A stretch of 64,000 bases of DNA from Tunicatimonas pelagia (GTDB lineage Bacteria > Bacteroidota > Bacteroidia > Cytophagales > Cyclobacteriaceae). Location: positions 6,452,501 through 6,516,500 of the forward strand of contig NZ_CP120683.1 in the NCBI RefSeq assembly GCF_030506325.1, written 5' to 3'. The notes below the pieces were generated by a model, which did no database searches, had not been told where the DNA came from, and saw only the letters and a list, made by a program, of their open reading frames with translations. Below, piece by piece: positions 54,519 to 64,000 of this stretch; position 1 is the stretch's first letter; every line of letters begins with the position of its first letter. The position numbers were made by a program, and so were the translations under genes.

Positions 54519-55195
54519 CCTTGCTGAATTTCACTGTAGTTTAGTAATTCCATTGTTTCCCCGCCTAGAGCCATTGCGTAAATTTTTAGCGTAGTAAGCT
54601 GTTCTACGATAGATTCTGGTAGAGAAAAGCTAGAAAAAACAGGTGCCACTGTTTTCCCTTCGTATTCAGGGAGATAGTCAAAAATATCTCGTATTTTGTG
54701 AGCGAAGGCGGGTATATGTTCTTTCTGAGGATTAGACTTGGTTTCGTTGATAAAGAGGTAGTTTCTGCAGACTATAATTACGTCAAATTCGGTTAATCGT
54801 TTTCGGTCGCGTTGGCTACGGCGCAATACCCGTACTGAGAAGTGGTCTATGTCTTGACAACCAAAATGCACCTGAGCCATTGTTTTAATATTAGGAGCAG
54901 CAAAATCCTCAGCCACTGTACCTAAGCGATTAGCTAAATCGCCCCACCTCTTATTCATGTCTTTGCGATCCTGACGCATCTCATCTCTGAATTGACCCAT
55001 CTCTTCTTTGAAGTCCTTCATCTCGGTATCCCGCTGCTGGCGGTCACGTTGCATCTCTTTCCTAAAGTCAGCCATTTCGCGCTGTAGAGCGATAGTACCT
55101 TCCTCTATCTTCCGCATCGACTTATTGGTCTGCACAATAAATTCTCCCAGAACAGCTTTTAAGGTGCCAACTCGTTCTTTAACTTCTTCGTCCAT
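54515..55195 (-). CDS. Coiled-coil protein with a PD-(D/E)XK-nuclease-like domain
   Basis: A 226-residue protein: a long coiled coil (about 10-95, FRKEMQRDRQQRDTEMKDFK) is followed by a restriction-endonuclease-like fold. Candidate catalytic residues are D138 in TEFDVIIV and E151-x-K153 in FINETKSN, the D...ExK pattern. The layout resembles the DUF3782 type of proteins. No methylase or partner is adjacent, so it is an orphan. Nuclease activity is inferred and unproven. It ends inside the second 26-bp repeat. Confidence 0.75.
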   Translation of the reverse strand: MDEEVKERVGTLKAVLGEFIVQTNKSMRKIEEGTIALQREMADFRKEMQRDRQQRDTEMKDFKEEMGQFRDEMRQDRKDMNKRWGDLANRLGTVAEDFAAPNIKTMAQVHFGCQDIDHFSVRVLRRSQRDRKRLTEFDVIIVCRNYLFINETKSNPQKEHIPAFAHKIRDIFDYLPEYEGKTVAPVFSSFSLPESIVEQLTTLKIYAMALGGETMELLNYSEIQQG

Positions 55196-55242
55196 ATTCT
55201 CGATGGTATTGTATCTTTAAATACGGATTACTGAACGTTTAG

Positions 55243-56193
55243 TTAAACGTTCACCTTTTCCCGTCTTCCCGACAAAGTTCTAAATTCAGATAAGCAAGCG
55301 ACCAGTTCGGTAAATTCTTCTACTGATACGTGCTGATGAGTATCGCATTTCGCAGTACCTACCTCAATGAGCATTCCGTCGTAGAGGTACTGCTCATCAT
55401 TCAGTTTCATTTTCATGGCTTCTACGGTCTTTTCTACGATCTGATCTCGCATCTTAGGGCCTAATGAGTGACTGGGATCAAAGTATAGTTGTACATTTTT
55501 ATCCAAGTGGCGAGCCTTAGTCCGCTTGGCGGCGTAGTGAATGGGTAAGTTACGGTATTCGCCTTTCGCCGGAAGGTCACAACCCCGTTGAATCAGAATT
55601 ACTTCAGGAGCTAACATTGAGTAGTTAACCAACCCATCCCATACAGTCTCAATACTAGTTTTACCGGAAAAATCCTCCGTTTCAGAAATAGTGTATTCTT
55701 CACCCAGCCATTTACCGTTTTTAAGGCCCACCATCCAGCCGTGTTCTTTGGCAAACCCTGCCATCTGGCGCACATGCCAACCCAGTTGATCTACAGCGGA
55801 GTTCCACACCAAAAATGGAGCGGACGGAAACGATTTTTTGATACAGGCTAACTGAATGGCTGGCAGCATAATTTCCGAAGAGGCAATCATTCCGGTATCC
55901 TGGTACAGTTTCTCGGCCATTTCTACAGTAGGCAACGGAATCAAGTCATCAGCATTACCTCCGTGGCCGAAGATGTTGAAGTTCTTCATGATGGCCTCAA
56001 AATCGTAACCCATAAATCCTTTATCGGTATTGTCCTTATCGAAATTAGTGCGAGACTTTAATCCTACAGTACGGGCACCGTACACTGCAGGCACACCATC
56101 TGCCTTAATTTCAGCAACGCGGTAGACCTCCTCAATATTATATTCATCTAATGAGTCTGGTCCGGCAAAAATTTTAATATCAGAATTCAGCAT
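55243..56193 (-). CDS. Divergent DAHP/KDO8P-synthase-like aldolase
   Basis: A 316-residue TIM-barrel enzyme related to 3-deoxy-sugar-acid synthases. The N-terminal AGPDSLD stands where the family has GPC-type motifs, and the C-terminal YFDPSHSLGPKM, DGMLIEVGTAKCDTHQHVS are close to the DPSH, EVH and SD-Q-motifs that bind metal and phosphoenolpyruvate. The stretch in between (GLKSRTNFDKDNTDKGFMGY, FLVWNSAVDQLGWHV) departs from DAHP and KDO8P synthases. The reaction is probably a PEP- or pyruvate-type aldol condensation with a different acceptor. ATG at 56193 is preferred to a TTG nine bases upstream. Confidence 0.75.
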   Translation of the reverse strand: MLNSDIKIFAGPDSLDEYNIEEVYRVAEIKADGVPAVYGARTVGLKSRTNFDKDNTDKGFMGYDFEAIMKNFNIFGHGGNADDLIPLPTVEMAEKLYQDTGMIASSEIMLPAIQLACIKKSFPSAPFLVWNSAVDQLGWHVRQMAGFAKEHGWMVGLKNGKWLGEEYTISETEDFSGKTSIETVWDGLVNYSMLAPEVILIQRGCDLPAKGEYRNLPIHYAAKRTKARHLDKNVQLYFDPSHSLGPKMRDQIVEKTVEAMKMKLNDEQYLYDGMLIEVGTAKCDTHQHVSVEEFTELVACLSEFRTLSGRREKVNV

Positions 56194-56420
56194 AGCTCGC
56201 AAAAATAGTATTAATCTCGCTAAAACTAGAGCCTTTCAAAGGAATATTAACAAATAATAGCTGTCATATTTCTTCATTGTTAATTTTTTAAATTGATGTT
56301 TTATTATTAGCAGAAATGTATTTACTTGAACACTTAAACCGCTACAATTAATAATTTATTAATGCAATCGGTTTATATTATTTTGTTCATTACTATCTTT
56401 TTAACCACTAATCTATAACT

Positions 56421-59400
56421 ATGAGAAATGCTTTACCTATTTCAAGGCAAGTGTTAGGTGTCTGGCTGTTATGCCTCTTTAGCTCACTAACGCTGCAAGC
56501 TCAAAACACCATTTCGGGTACTGTTACCGACGGTGAAAACAACGAGACATTACCAGGGGTCAATGTTCTGGTAAAAGGGACTACTATTGGAACAATTACT
56601 GATGTTGAGGGAAAATACTCGATCAGTGTTCCAGATGATGCTGAGACATTAGTATTCTCTTCAGTAGGATTCACTGCTGAAGAAGTAGCTATCAGTAATC
56701 GTTCTAGTATCGATATGGTTATGATGCCCGATATCCAGTCGCTATCGGAGGTAGTTGTGGTAGGGTACGGAACGCAAGACTCGCGAGATGTAACTGCAGC
56801 GATTGCTTCGGTGAGTGCCGAAGATATTGAAAAGATTCCGGTAGCCAGTGGGGTCGAGGCCATTCAAGGCCAGGTTGCTGGGGTAGATATTCTGTCGTCA
56901 GGTGGCCGTCCCGGTCAAGCCCCGTCTATCCGTATTCGTGGCCGACGTTCAATTACTGCATCCAACGATCCACTTTTTGTTATTGACGGGATACCTCAAA
57001 CCAGTGGAACTAGTGCCATCTTCGATATTAATCCCCAAGATATTGAGTCAATGGAGATCCTGAAAGATGCTGCTTCTACTGCTGTGTATGGTTCTCGGGG
57101 TGCTAATGGGGTTGTTCTGATTACAACTAAACGTGGTGAACCGGGTGAAACCAAAGTAACCTACAATGGCTACTACGGTGTTACCGATGCCCTGATCACA
57201 GCTGATATGATGAACGGAGAAGAGTTTGCTGCTATGAAGCGCGAATCCCGTCGCTGGAACCCCGAAACCCGCTTAGTAGATTATCAAGGTGTCTTTCCGG
57301 CTGATGAATTAGTATTTGAAGATCCAGTGGAGCTAGAATCTATCGCTCAAGGGCGCTCCACTGACTTTCAAGATCTAGTACTACAGCAGGGTTTTCAAAC
57401 AAATCACCAGTTGAGCGTTCGAGGTGGCACTGAGAAAACGCAGTATGGTCTGTCACTGGGTTACTTTAACGAAGAGGGTGTTATTAGTTCATTAGGCTTT
57501 GAGCGAATTAATGGTACTATTACACTCGATCATCAGATCAATGATGTGTTTAAAATCGGTCTTTCATCTATTATTTCTACTTCTACCCAAGATTTTGGTA
57601 ACGGTAGTGTAATGCAAGAGGCCTTGGCAAATAACCCGCTCGGGGTACCGTTTGATGAAGATGGTAATATACGATTTCTACCTACTAACGACGGTATTCG
57701 TACCAATCCACTTAGTGAGTTAGTTGAGGATGCGTTTATTGATGAGCGAAAAGCTACCCGTATTTTTAGCCCGGTCTATCTAGAAGCTAAGATAGCCAAT
57801 GGATTAACTTTTAAGTCTACTTTCGGGCCAGACATTCGCTTTACCCGCCGAGGTTTCTTTGCAGCTAGTGAAACTAACGCCAACCGGGGCGGGCCAGCTA
57901 GTTCACGGGTTTTCAACGAACAAGAAATCGGTTACACCCTGGAGAACCTTCTGACCTGGGAGCAAGATTTTGATCGGCATGACATCAAAGTAAACCTGCT
58001 ACAAAGTATACAGAGTCGCCGTTTTGAGGGATACGCTACGCAAGTACTTAACTTACCCTACGAGTCTCAGTTATTTTACAACCAAGGAACAGCTGAAGTA
58101 AAGGGCGACATATTTAGTGGCCTCGCTACTTGGCAATTAGCCTCCTTTATGGGGCGTGTTACCTACAAGTATAACGACAAGTACAACTTACAACTTACGA
58201 TGCGGGCGGATGGTTCTTCTCGCTTAGCTGAAGGCAACAAGTGGAGCCTTTTTCCCGGAATTTCCGCTGGATGGCGAATTAGTGATGAGCCGTTTTTACA
58301 AAATTCAGACTTCGTGCAGGAGCTAAAACTACGCGGAAGTTTTGGCTTAGTAGGTAACACTTCTGTTGGGCCCTATCAGACTTTTGGTCGTTTATTTAGA
58401 ACCACTTACGCATGGGATGAAAGCCCTGCTTTCGGTTACCGTTTAGCTGAAATTCCTAATCCTAATCTAGGCTGGGAAACTACCTCAGAAACTAATATTG
58501 GCCTAGACTATGGATTTTTCAATGGACGAGTGTTTGGTAGTATAGACGTCTTCCGAGCATTTACCAATGACCTTCTGCTTGATCGTAACCTACCGTTTAC
58601 TTCAGGCTATAATAATATTTTGCAAAATGTAGGTACTACGCGTACTCAGGGAGTAGAATTATTCGTAGCGGCAAACATCCTAAATACTTCGGGGGGCTTC
58701 CGCTGGAACGCTAGCTTTAATGCTGCTCGTATTGGTGAAGAAATTACCGAGCTAGCCCTCAGAGATGAGAATGGTAATCCTGTTAATGATTTAGGAAACG
58801 CTTGGTTTGCCGGGCAACCTATTAAAGTGTTCTTCGACTATGAAAAAGAAGGTATCTACCAACTAGATGAAGAAGATCTAGCCCGCGATCGCGAACAGAA
58901 ACTTCCGGGTGAAATTAAGATTAAAGACCAAGACGGGGATGGAGTAATAACTCCTGATGACCGGGTTGTTATTGGTACCGATCTTCCCGATATTATGGGC
59001 GGTTTGACCAATAGCTTTGACTATAAAGGGTTTAGCTTTAGCTTCTTCTTCTACTATCGTCTGGGGCATACCATTCGTAGTCGGTTCCACGATAGTAACA
59101 ATAGCTTATTTGCCCGCTATAATAACTTAGATGTTGACTATTGGACGGTTGATAATCCAACCAATGCGTTCCCTCGACCTAATCAGAATCAGGAAAGGCC
59201 AAGAGATGCTTCCAGTATGAGTTACTTTGATGGCTCTTATGTAAAGTTACGTAATGTTACCCTCGGGTATACTTTCCCCGAAAGTATGACTAGTAAGTTA
59301 GGGCTTGGCAATGTACGTCTGTACGCATCGGGTCAAAATCTGTGGTTTTGGTCTAAGTTTGATGCTTTTGATCCTGAAGTTAGCGATCAAGATAACGATA

Positions 59401-59483
59401 ATATATCTGCTATTGGTTCGGGTACTATTCCTACTGCTCGCTTATTCTTATTAGGAGTTAGTGCTCAATTCATTTCTAAATAA
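56421..59483 (+). CDS. SusC/RagA-type TonB-linked outer-membrane transporter
   Basis: TonB-dependent import of a glycan or peptide as one half of a SusC/D pair. 1020 residues: signal peptide (to about 27, ending LTLQAQ), carboxypeptidase-regulatory-like domain (ISGTVTDGENNETLPGVNVL), the SusC signature SEVVVVGYGTQDSRDVTAAI, plug (GVEAIQGQVAGVD, PLFVIDGIPQ) and barrel ending in the aromatic FLLGVSAQFISK. The spacer before it carries a weak TATCTTTT box. SusD follows 8 bp later. The two sulfatases of this window lie at 2 and 20 kb, so a sulfated substrate is possible but not shown. Confidence 0.95.
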   Translation: MRNALPISRQVLGVWLLCLFSSLTLQAQNTISGTVTDGENNETLPGVNVLVKGTTIGTITDVEGKYSISVPDDAETLVFSSVGFTAEEVAISNRSSIDMVMMPDIQSLSEVVVVGYGTQDSRDVTAAIASVSAEDIEKIPVASGVEAIQGQVAGVDILSSGGRPGQAPSIRIRGRRSITASNDPLFVIDGIPQTSGTSAIFDINPQDIESMEILKDAASTAVYGSRGANGVVLITTKRGEPGETKVTYNGYYGVTDALITADMMNGEEFAAMKRESRRWNPETRLVDYQGVFPADELVFEDPVELESIAQGRSTDFQDLVLQQGFQTNHQLSVRGGTEKTQYGLSLGYFNEEGVISSLGFERINGTITLDHQINDVFKIGLSSIISTSTQDFGNGSVMQEALANNPLGVPFDEDGNIRFLPTNDGIRTNPLSELVEDAFIDERKATRIFSPVYLEAKIANGLTFKSTFGPDIRFTRRGFFAASETNANRGGPASSRVFNEQEIGYTLENLLTWEQDFDRHDIKVNLLQSIQSRRFEGYATQVLNLPYESQLFYNQGTAEVKGDIFSGLATWQLASFMGRVTYKYNDKYNLQLTMRADGSSRLAEGNKWSLFPGISAGWRISDEPFLQNSDFVQELKLRGSFGLVGNTSVGPYQTFGRLFRTTYAWDESPAFGYRLAEIPNPNLGWETTSETNIGLDYGFFNGRVFGSIDVFRAFTNDLLLDRNLPFTSGYNNILQNVGTTRTQGVELFVAANILNTSGGFRWNASFNAARIGEEITELALRDENGNPVNDLGNAWFAGQPIKVFFDYEKEGIYQLDEEDLARDREQKLPGEIKIKDQDGDGVITPDDRVVIGTDLPDIMGGLTNSFDYKGFSFSFFFYYRLGHTIRSRFHDSNNSLFARYNNLDVDYWTVDNPTNAFPRPNQNQERPRDASSMSYFDGSYVKLRNVTLGYTFPESMTSKLGLGNVRLYASGQNLWFWSKFDAFDPEVSDQDNDNISAIGSGTIPTARLFLLGVSAQFISK

Positions 59484-59491
59484 TTCAAACG

Positions 59492-61213
59492 ATGAATATA
59501 AATAAGAAAATAATCGCTTTTACGCTAGTCCTGTTAGCCGGGGTTAGTCAATCGTGTGAAGATTATCTGCAAGAAGAACTGGTATCGGATGTATCCGCTG
59601 CTACTTACTACTCAACCCCTCAAGGTTGGGAAGATGGGGTGCGGGCTACCTACGCGGCCATGAAAAACTTCTTTGGAGTGGAAATAGGCTTTACTATGAC
59701 TGCTTTTGGTACCGACGTACATACCAATGGTTCCGACGGTGGGCACAAAGGATTTAATTTCTACGATAATCAATTAGCTCCTGATACAAGGTACGCCCGT
59801 GAGGCTTGGCAGTTCTTTTATCGGGGGATCAACCAGGCTAATGCCATGATCAATCGGGCTGATGATGTAGAGTTAGACCAAGAGGTAAAAGACCAACGAA
59901 TTTTAGAGGTGCGCTTCTTACGAGGCTTTTATTACTTTATGCTAACTCGTTTTTACGGCAATATTCACCTCAGTTTGGAAGAAACTGAGGGAGTAGAGAT
60001 TACTGCTAATAAGACGCCAGCTAGTGAAATCTACAGCCAAGCTATCATTCCTGATCTAAGAGCTGCTGTTGCTGGTTTACCCAACGAACAAACCGATTTA
60101 GGAAGGGTAACTAAACCGGCGGCTGAGTATTTATTAGGGTTGGCACTACTTACTCGTAGCTATCAGCCATTTGCCGAAGGCACCGATGCTGCTGAAGCAG
60201 AAACGTTGTTTTCTAACGTAATTAATAACTATGGCTTTACGTTAGCAGAAAACTACCGTGCATTGTGGGGGCTTGATGAACTTTCCTTACCCGATAACGT
60301 AGGCGGTGCGGAAGATAATAGTGAGATTATTTTTGCCGTACAGAACGCTAAAGGACAAGTTGATGAAGGATTAGATAGAGATGGTCATCGGGGGCACCTT
60401 TACTTCTTAATGGAGTACGATAAGCTGCCTGGTATGCAGCGCGATATTGAGAACGGCCGTCCGTGGAAGCGTTTTCGGCCAACTCCGTATCATCTAAGTC
60501 TGTGGAACCGTGATATGGATCGGCGCTACGACGAAACTTACAAAAGTGTATGGTACGCTAACAATGAGGCTACTATTCCCACCGATGAAGCAGGCAACTT
60601 ACTGTTTGAGCTAGGAGATACCGCTATCTATATTCCAGGGCCTGATATGAATGCCAAATGGGATGAAGCAGCCAAGAAAAGTACTCCTTACGTAGTGCTT
60701 ACTCCTGACCCTGCTTTTGACGGTGATATATGGTTCTATAATGAGAAGCTATATCCGACGTTGGCTAAGTTCTTAGATAATACCCGGCCTAATCGTCAGC
60801 ATACCCAAGGCCAGCGGGATTTTGTCCTGATGCGATTGGGAGAAGCTTATCTATTACGAGCTGAAGCCCGGTTACAGCAAGGAAACGCAGGGGGAGCTGC
60901 TGAAGATATCAACGTAATTAGAACCCGGGCGGCTTGGGACGGTATGGAAGAAGCGATGCAGATTACTGCTGACCAAGCGACACTCGATTTTCTGTTGGAA
61001 GAGCGGGCAAGGGAAATGGATGGAGAAGGACATCGTTGGTTTACGTTGACGCGCACTGGTACTTTGGTAGAGCGGGTACGGGCGCATAACCCCGAGGCGT
61101 CACCTAACATACAAGATTATCATGTTTTACGACCCATTCCACAGGAGCAAATTGACCGAACAGAAGGAGGTTACGAGCAGAATCCCGGTTATCCAGTATC
61201 TGGTGACTCGTAA
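59492..61213 (+). CDS. SusD/RagB-type substrate-binding lipoprotein
   Basis: Surface lipoprotein of 573 residues that caps the SusC channel. The signal ends VSQSC (Cys22), and the Asp-rich tail after it suggests surface export. Helical TPR-like SusD core with GINQANAMINRAD, EVRFLRGFYYFMLTRFYGNI and the C-terminal FVLMRLGEAYLLRAEARL, RTRAAWDG, LLEERAREMDGEGHRWFTLTRTG. The stop is followed 19 bp later by a strong terminator, so SusC-SusD form a two-gene operon. Substrate unknown. Confidence 0.95.
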   Translation: MNINKKIIAFTLVLLAGVSQSCEDYLQEELVSDVSAATYYSTPQGWEDGVRATYAAMKNFFGVEIGFTMTAFGTDVHTNGSDGGHKGFNFYDNQLAPDTRYAREAWQFFYRGINQANAMINRADDVELDQEVKDQRILEVRFLRGFYYFMLTRFYGNIHLSLEETEGVEITANKTPASEIYSQAIIPDLRAAVAGLPNEQTDLGRVTKPAAEYLLGLALLTRSYQPFAEGTDAAEAETLFSNVINNYGFTLAENYRALWGLDELSLPDNVGGAEDNSEIIFAVQNAKGQVDEGLDRDGHRGHLYFLMEYDKLPGMQRDIENGRPWKRFRPTPYHLSLWNRDMDRRYDETYKSVWYANNEATIPTDEAGNLLFELGDTAIYIPGPDMNAKWDEAAKKSTPYVVLTPDPAFDGDIWFYNEKLYPTLAKFLDNTRPNRQHTQGQRDFVLMRLGEAYLLRAEARLQQGNAGGAAEDINVIRTRAAWDGMEEAMQITADQATLDFLLEERAREMDGEGHRWFTLTRTGTLVERVRAHNPEASPNIQDYHVLRPIPQEQIDRTEGGYEQNPGYPVSGDS

Positions 61214-61232
61214 TAATTTTATCATATGAATT

Positions 61233-61256
61233 AAAAAAGGGCTTCGGCCCTTTTTT
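61233..61256. terminator. Strong terminator after the SusD gene (bidirectional)
   Basis: A perfect 10-bp stem (AAAAAAGGGC with GCCCTTTTTT) around a UUCG-type tetraloop, with T runs on both strands. It ends the SusC-SusD operon and can also end the minus-strand gene to its right. Confidence 0.93.
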
Positions 61257-61381
61257 AGTTTGGCTTTTGCGTAAAAATAAGAGGTGCTTAACGTACCACT
61301 TTTTATGGTCACGCTTAGTCAGAATGAGGCTGAGAGGTTACTATTATGTTCTGCGAAAAGACTACGCTTTTTTTGTAGTAC

Positions 61382-64000
61382 TTAAAACAGCGCCCGAACT
61401 GACACACTACCGCTGTGTACTGTGGCTTGCTCCGGCGATTTCCTTCCTTGATAATTTACGGTGAGCTGTAGTCCTTCCAGCAGTTGTTGTTGCAGGTTTA
61501 TCGTCCACCGAGCGTTGTTTCCGGGTAGCAATCCTTCTAGCATTTCGTAGGCTACGGCTTGAGTAGCGTCGGCATTATAATCAATTTTGAGCCACTCCAA
61601 CGTAGCATTAATATTTCGTTTCATCACCCGGCTTGACTGAATCTCTCCGCCTACTGATCGTAGGGTGGCTGTTTCGCCGGAGGCCTCGGGTAATACCGCT
61701 AAGGAGTTTACTTTGTTCGTCCAAGAGGTTCGAGTCACTACTCGGATGTCTAAATGCGGTTGCCAGTGTAGTTCGGGTGCTAGGCGGTAAGCTGTAATAT
61801 CAAAATTGCGAGTACTGTTGGTAGCCGCTGCTGTTTCCAGCGTGTACTTCCGGTGCAATTGCTGACCTTCTACCGTAACTTTCCACTTGCGGTTCCACTG
61901 GTAACGTAGCTGCGTTCGGTACATTTGGGTAAACCGATCTTCGCTGCCCTGCTGAAGTAGCTGCTTCCACCGGGTAGTTCGTAACCCACCTTCCGCCCCA
62001 AAGCGAGGGTTCTGCCGATTAAAGAAAAAGGTAGTGCGGGCTTGCTGCTTCGCCGAAAGTAGATTATCCTCACTCACTTGGTAGCCCGGCAGTACGCGAG
62101 CGGCTAGCTTCTCGTCGGTCTGTTTATGCAGTGTTTGCCAACTAGTAACGTTAGAGAAGCGAGCTAACCAGGTTTTTAACCCGCTGCTTTTTTGCCAACT
62201 GCGGGGAAATTGAGCTTTGAGCTGATAGCTTAGCTGATTTGTAAATGCTTGAATATATTCATTGCTGGGCACCAGCACTCGCACGTAATTGCGCTCATCC
62301 CAGTAGCGGGCCTCAAAAAACTCATCAAGTTCTTCTACGCCGTTGCCATTACTATCGCGCCAAGTGAACAAGCCCTCGCCGGTGGGTACCCGCACGTAGA
62401 TAAAATCTCGCCTAATCTCCCGCCCGTTGGCCAGGGTATAAGCCAGCGACATCTGTAAAGATTTTTTTAGCAGGCTACCTTTCCAGTCTAATTGTCCCAT
62501 CACCGTCTGAGCCAGTAGATTGCCGTTAGCACTACTTTCCCAAAGTTGTTGGTTGCGGGGGGAGATGTTTCGGTAGGTAGCGTTGAGTCGTAAAGTATGC
62601 TGTTCGCCCAGTGGTTTGTCCCAGTTAGCCTGTAGCATTTGTACTTGTTCGCGAGCTTTCATCTTTCCACCTAAGGGTAAGCGGTTATTTCGTATTCGAT
62701 AATCCAGCCGAAACGTGCCCCGAATGCTGTCGCCCTTGGCTAAGTACCACTGGTGTTCGTCGTAGTGCTCGGCACTAAACGCCACTGAATCGGTTTCTAA
62801 GTCACGGACTTCATTCTCCTCTCGCCGATAGGTGTAACCCGGAGTAAGCCAGCGCGTAGGACGATGAATATCGAGTTTAACTCTTTTCCAGGAAGCCTGC
62901 TGCTGCGGATACCGGCTTTGCATCAGAAATCCGCGGCCACTCAGCCGGAAACCACCCCATTCCTGAGCCGCTTCTAACGAATGCTGGTTGCCACTGAGCC
63001 AATTCGTTTGCCTTCTTCCTACCCAACGGTACTGCAAGCGGTTATGAACATTTTTTACTAACTGCGCTTGGGCTTGCAGAACGTGATCATCCTTAACGGG
63101 TTGAGGAATGTGACGAAAGAAAGAAGACCAATCCCGCTCAAAGTCTACCGACCGAAACGGATCAACCGCCTGAAAGTGACGATCAGTGTACTCAAACTGA
63201 ATCTGCTGCGACCAGCGGTAGGCCGATCCGCTAAAAATTGGGCGAGGCTGGCTACGGTAACCCAACACTAGTGCTTTACCGTGATCGTCTTGACTATCCA
63301 GTTCAGATAATGTATTGAGGTTCTTTTCGGAAAAAGCCACTTCGGTGAATAACTGATCTCGCTTAGTGAGAGCTACTTCCGTATTGATGGATACTACTCG
63401 TCGGCGTTGCGGAGCCGATAGCTGGCGGGTAGGCGCGTAATTTCCCTGGGAAATACCGTTCTGCGGAGCAATCCACTCAAATACTTTTCCGTTAACTTGG
63501 CTAGTCTTGAGTACATAGTCTCCCGAGCCGTTCCCCACCAGGCTGAAGCGCGGTCGGTAAATAGCATCTTCCTCCTGACTAAAAACAAAAATTTGGTAGG
63601 ACACCCCCGCCACCACTGTATCCTGTTGGGCATACAAAATTTGATATACATTGCCTACCCCCGGCACATCGGCCTGCTGGTTGCCGTAAGCTAAATCACT
63701 GGTATTTTGGCGGACAGTATCGACGGCAGCTACCATTTGGTTAACAGCCTGATCACCCGCTTCACTCAGTTGCTGGTAATCCTCATCGGTCAATTCAAAG
63801 CCGATGGGGCGGCGAGCGTGGTCACTTTCCTGGTAGAAGTTGACGGAGAACGAGACTTTCTGGTGCGTTTGCTGATGACTAGCGGTGAGGATGCTGCGGC
63901 TGTAGCTCCGTTCGGCGTACTCATAATCTACCACCAATCGGGAAAACTGCGTGAGCACCACTCGGGGAGTAAAAGTGATTTCCCCTAAGTTATAGTCAAT
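61382..64000 (-). CDS. Large outer-membrane beta-barrel-like protein (5' end outside window)
   Basis: At least 872 residues. The frame stays open to the right edge: upstream of the first internal GTG (63961) it reads IDYNLGEITFTPR, so the true start lies beyond. The body alternates strands with many aromatic and Arg/Gln residues (FQAVDPFRSVDFERDWSSFF, RWVGRRQTNWLSGNQHS), ends with VHSGSVSVRALF and looks like an outer-membrane or very large surface protein of the kind found in many Bacteroidota. I do not know a characterised relative. A few loops have Ca-like DSNGNGVEELDEFF. Confidence 0.8.
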   Translation of the reverse strand: MDYNLGEITFTPRVVLTQFSRLVVDYEYAERSYSRSILTASHQQTHQKVSFSVNFYQESDHARRPIGFELTDEDYQQLSEAGDQAVNQMVAAVDTVRQNTSDLAYGNQQADVPGVGNVYQILYAQQDTVVAGVSYQIFVFSQEEDAIYRPRFSLVGNGSGDYVLKTSQVNGKVFEWIAPQNGISQGNYAPTRQLSAPQRRRVVSINTEVALTKRDQLFTEVAFSEKNLNTLSELDSQDDHGKALVLGYRSQPRPIFSGSAYRWSQQIQFEYTDRHFQAVDPFRSVDFERDWSSFFRHIPQPVKDDHVLQAQAQLVKNVHNRLQYRWVGRRQTNWLSGNQHSLEAAQEWGGFRLSGRGFLMQSRYPQQQASWKRVKLDIHRPTRWLTPGYTYRREENEVRDLETDSVAFSAEHYDEHQWYLAKGDSIRGTFRLDYRIRNNRLPLGGKMKAREQVQMLQANWDKPLGEQHTLRLNATYRNISPRNQQLWESSANGNLLAQTVMGQLDWKGSLLKKSLQMSLAYTLANGREIRRDFIYVRVPTGEGLFTWRDSNGNGVEELDEFFEARYWDERNYVRVLVPSNEYIQAFTNQLSYQLKAQFPRSWQKSSGLKTWLARFSNVTSWQTLHKQTDEKLAARVLPGYQVSEDNLLSAKQQARTTFFFNRQNPRFGAEGGLRTTRWKQLLQQGSEDRFTQMYRTQLRYQWNRKWKVTVEGQQLHRKYTLETAAATNSTRNFDITAYRLAPELHWQPHLDIRVVTRTSWTNKVNSLAVLPEASGETATLRSVGGEIQSSRVMKRNINATLEWLKIDYNADATQAVAYEMLEGLLPGNNARWTINLQQQLLEGLQLTVNYQGRKSPEQATVHSGSVSVRALF

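Noticed and set aside
61267-61464. 65-codon plus-strand frame after the terminator
   Set aside because: Overlaps the end of the minus-strand gene at 61382 and has no supporting signal.
1-64000. CRISPR array, tRNA, rRNA, insertion sequence or prophage
   Set aside because: No spaced direct-repeat array, tRNA-like cloverleaf or transposase/integrase was found on reading both strands.

Overview
The window looks like a chromosomal stretch from a Bacteroidota bacterium, most likely a marine or saline member of the Cytophagales. The grounds are a SusC/SusD pair, two further large TonB-type or beta-barrel proteins, lipoproteins with Bacteroidota-style signal peptides, two formylglycine-type sulfatases, LytS/LytTR and TPR-kinase signalling, A/T-rich promoters of the TAnnTTTG type, and the near absence of strong Shine-Dalgarno sequences. 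This is inference from gene content; no rRNA or tRNA gene is present to place it more exactly.

Left third (1-23 kb). A TPR histidine kinase (cut by the left edge) and a small membrane protein are followed by a sulfatase, a DUF2062 protein, the AAA+ ATPase RarA, and a giant FG-GAP/ASPIC surface lipoprotein. Then come an Hpt protein with a sigma-54 response regulator, an A-type Fe-S carrier, methylmalonyl-CoA epimerase and thiamine-monophosphate kinase. Next are a TonB-type receptor, the ruins of an ATPase + DUF4276 two-gene module (16999-17850), a PBP4-type carboxypeptidase, a second sulfatase, and a LytS/LytTR pair separated by 448 bp.

Middle (23-43 kb). A TolC-like protein, a polytopic membrane protein, a Wzi-like capsule protein, a GT4 glycosyltransferase, a LegC-like aminotransferase carrying an 11-G homopolymer, and a NeuD-like acetyltransferase form a surface-glycan locus. 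They are followed by an unknown membrane protein, a sugar porter with a ROK sugar kinase, a complete glycerol operon (glpK-glpD-glpF, minus strand), a MacB-like permease, and queA-ispD.

Right third (43-64 kb). A DUF349 protein with an RGG/YGG-rich disordered insert and EttA come first. They are followed by a transglutaminase-like protein, an anchored surface protein next to a sigma-54 activator that lacks its DNA-binding domain, a small stress cluster (DUF2383, CsbD), and an S24/XRE repressor with a divergent 54-aa gene. Then come methionine aminopeptidase, a coiled-coil PD-(D/E)XK-like protein, a divergent DAHP/KDO8P-synthase-like enzyme, SusC-SusD with a clear terminator, and a large beta-barrel-like protein cut by the right edge.

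The observations most worth following are: (1) the decayed ATPase/DUF4276 module, with recognisable ATPase ends and a nonsense codon in the DUF4276 gene; (2) the poly-G11 tract in the aminotransferase, a candidate phase-variation switch for a surface glycan; (3) a family of mosaic intergenic repeats at four sites built from the same short phrases; (4) one 15-bp coding minirepeat shared by two unrelated genes. No insertion sequence, prophage, CRISPR array, tRNA or rRNA was seen.
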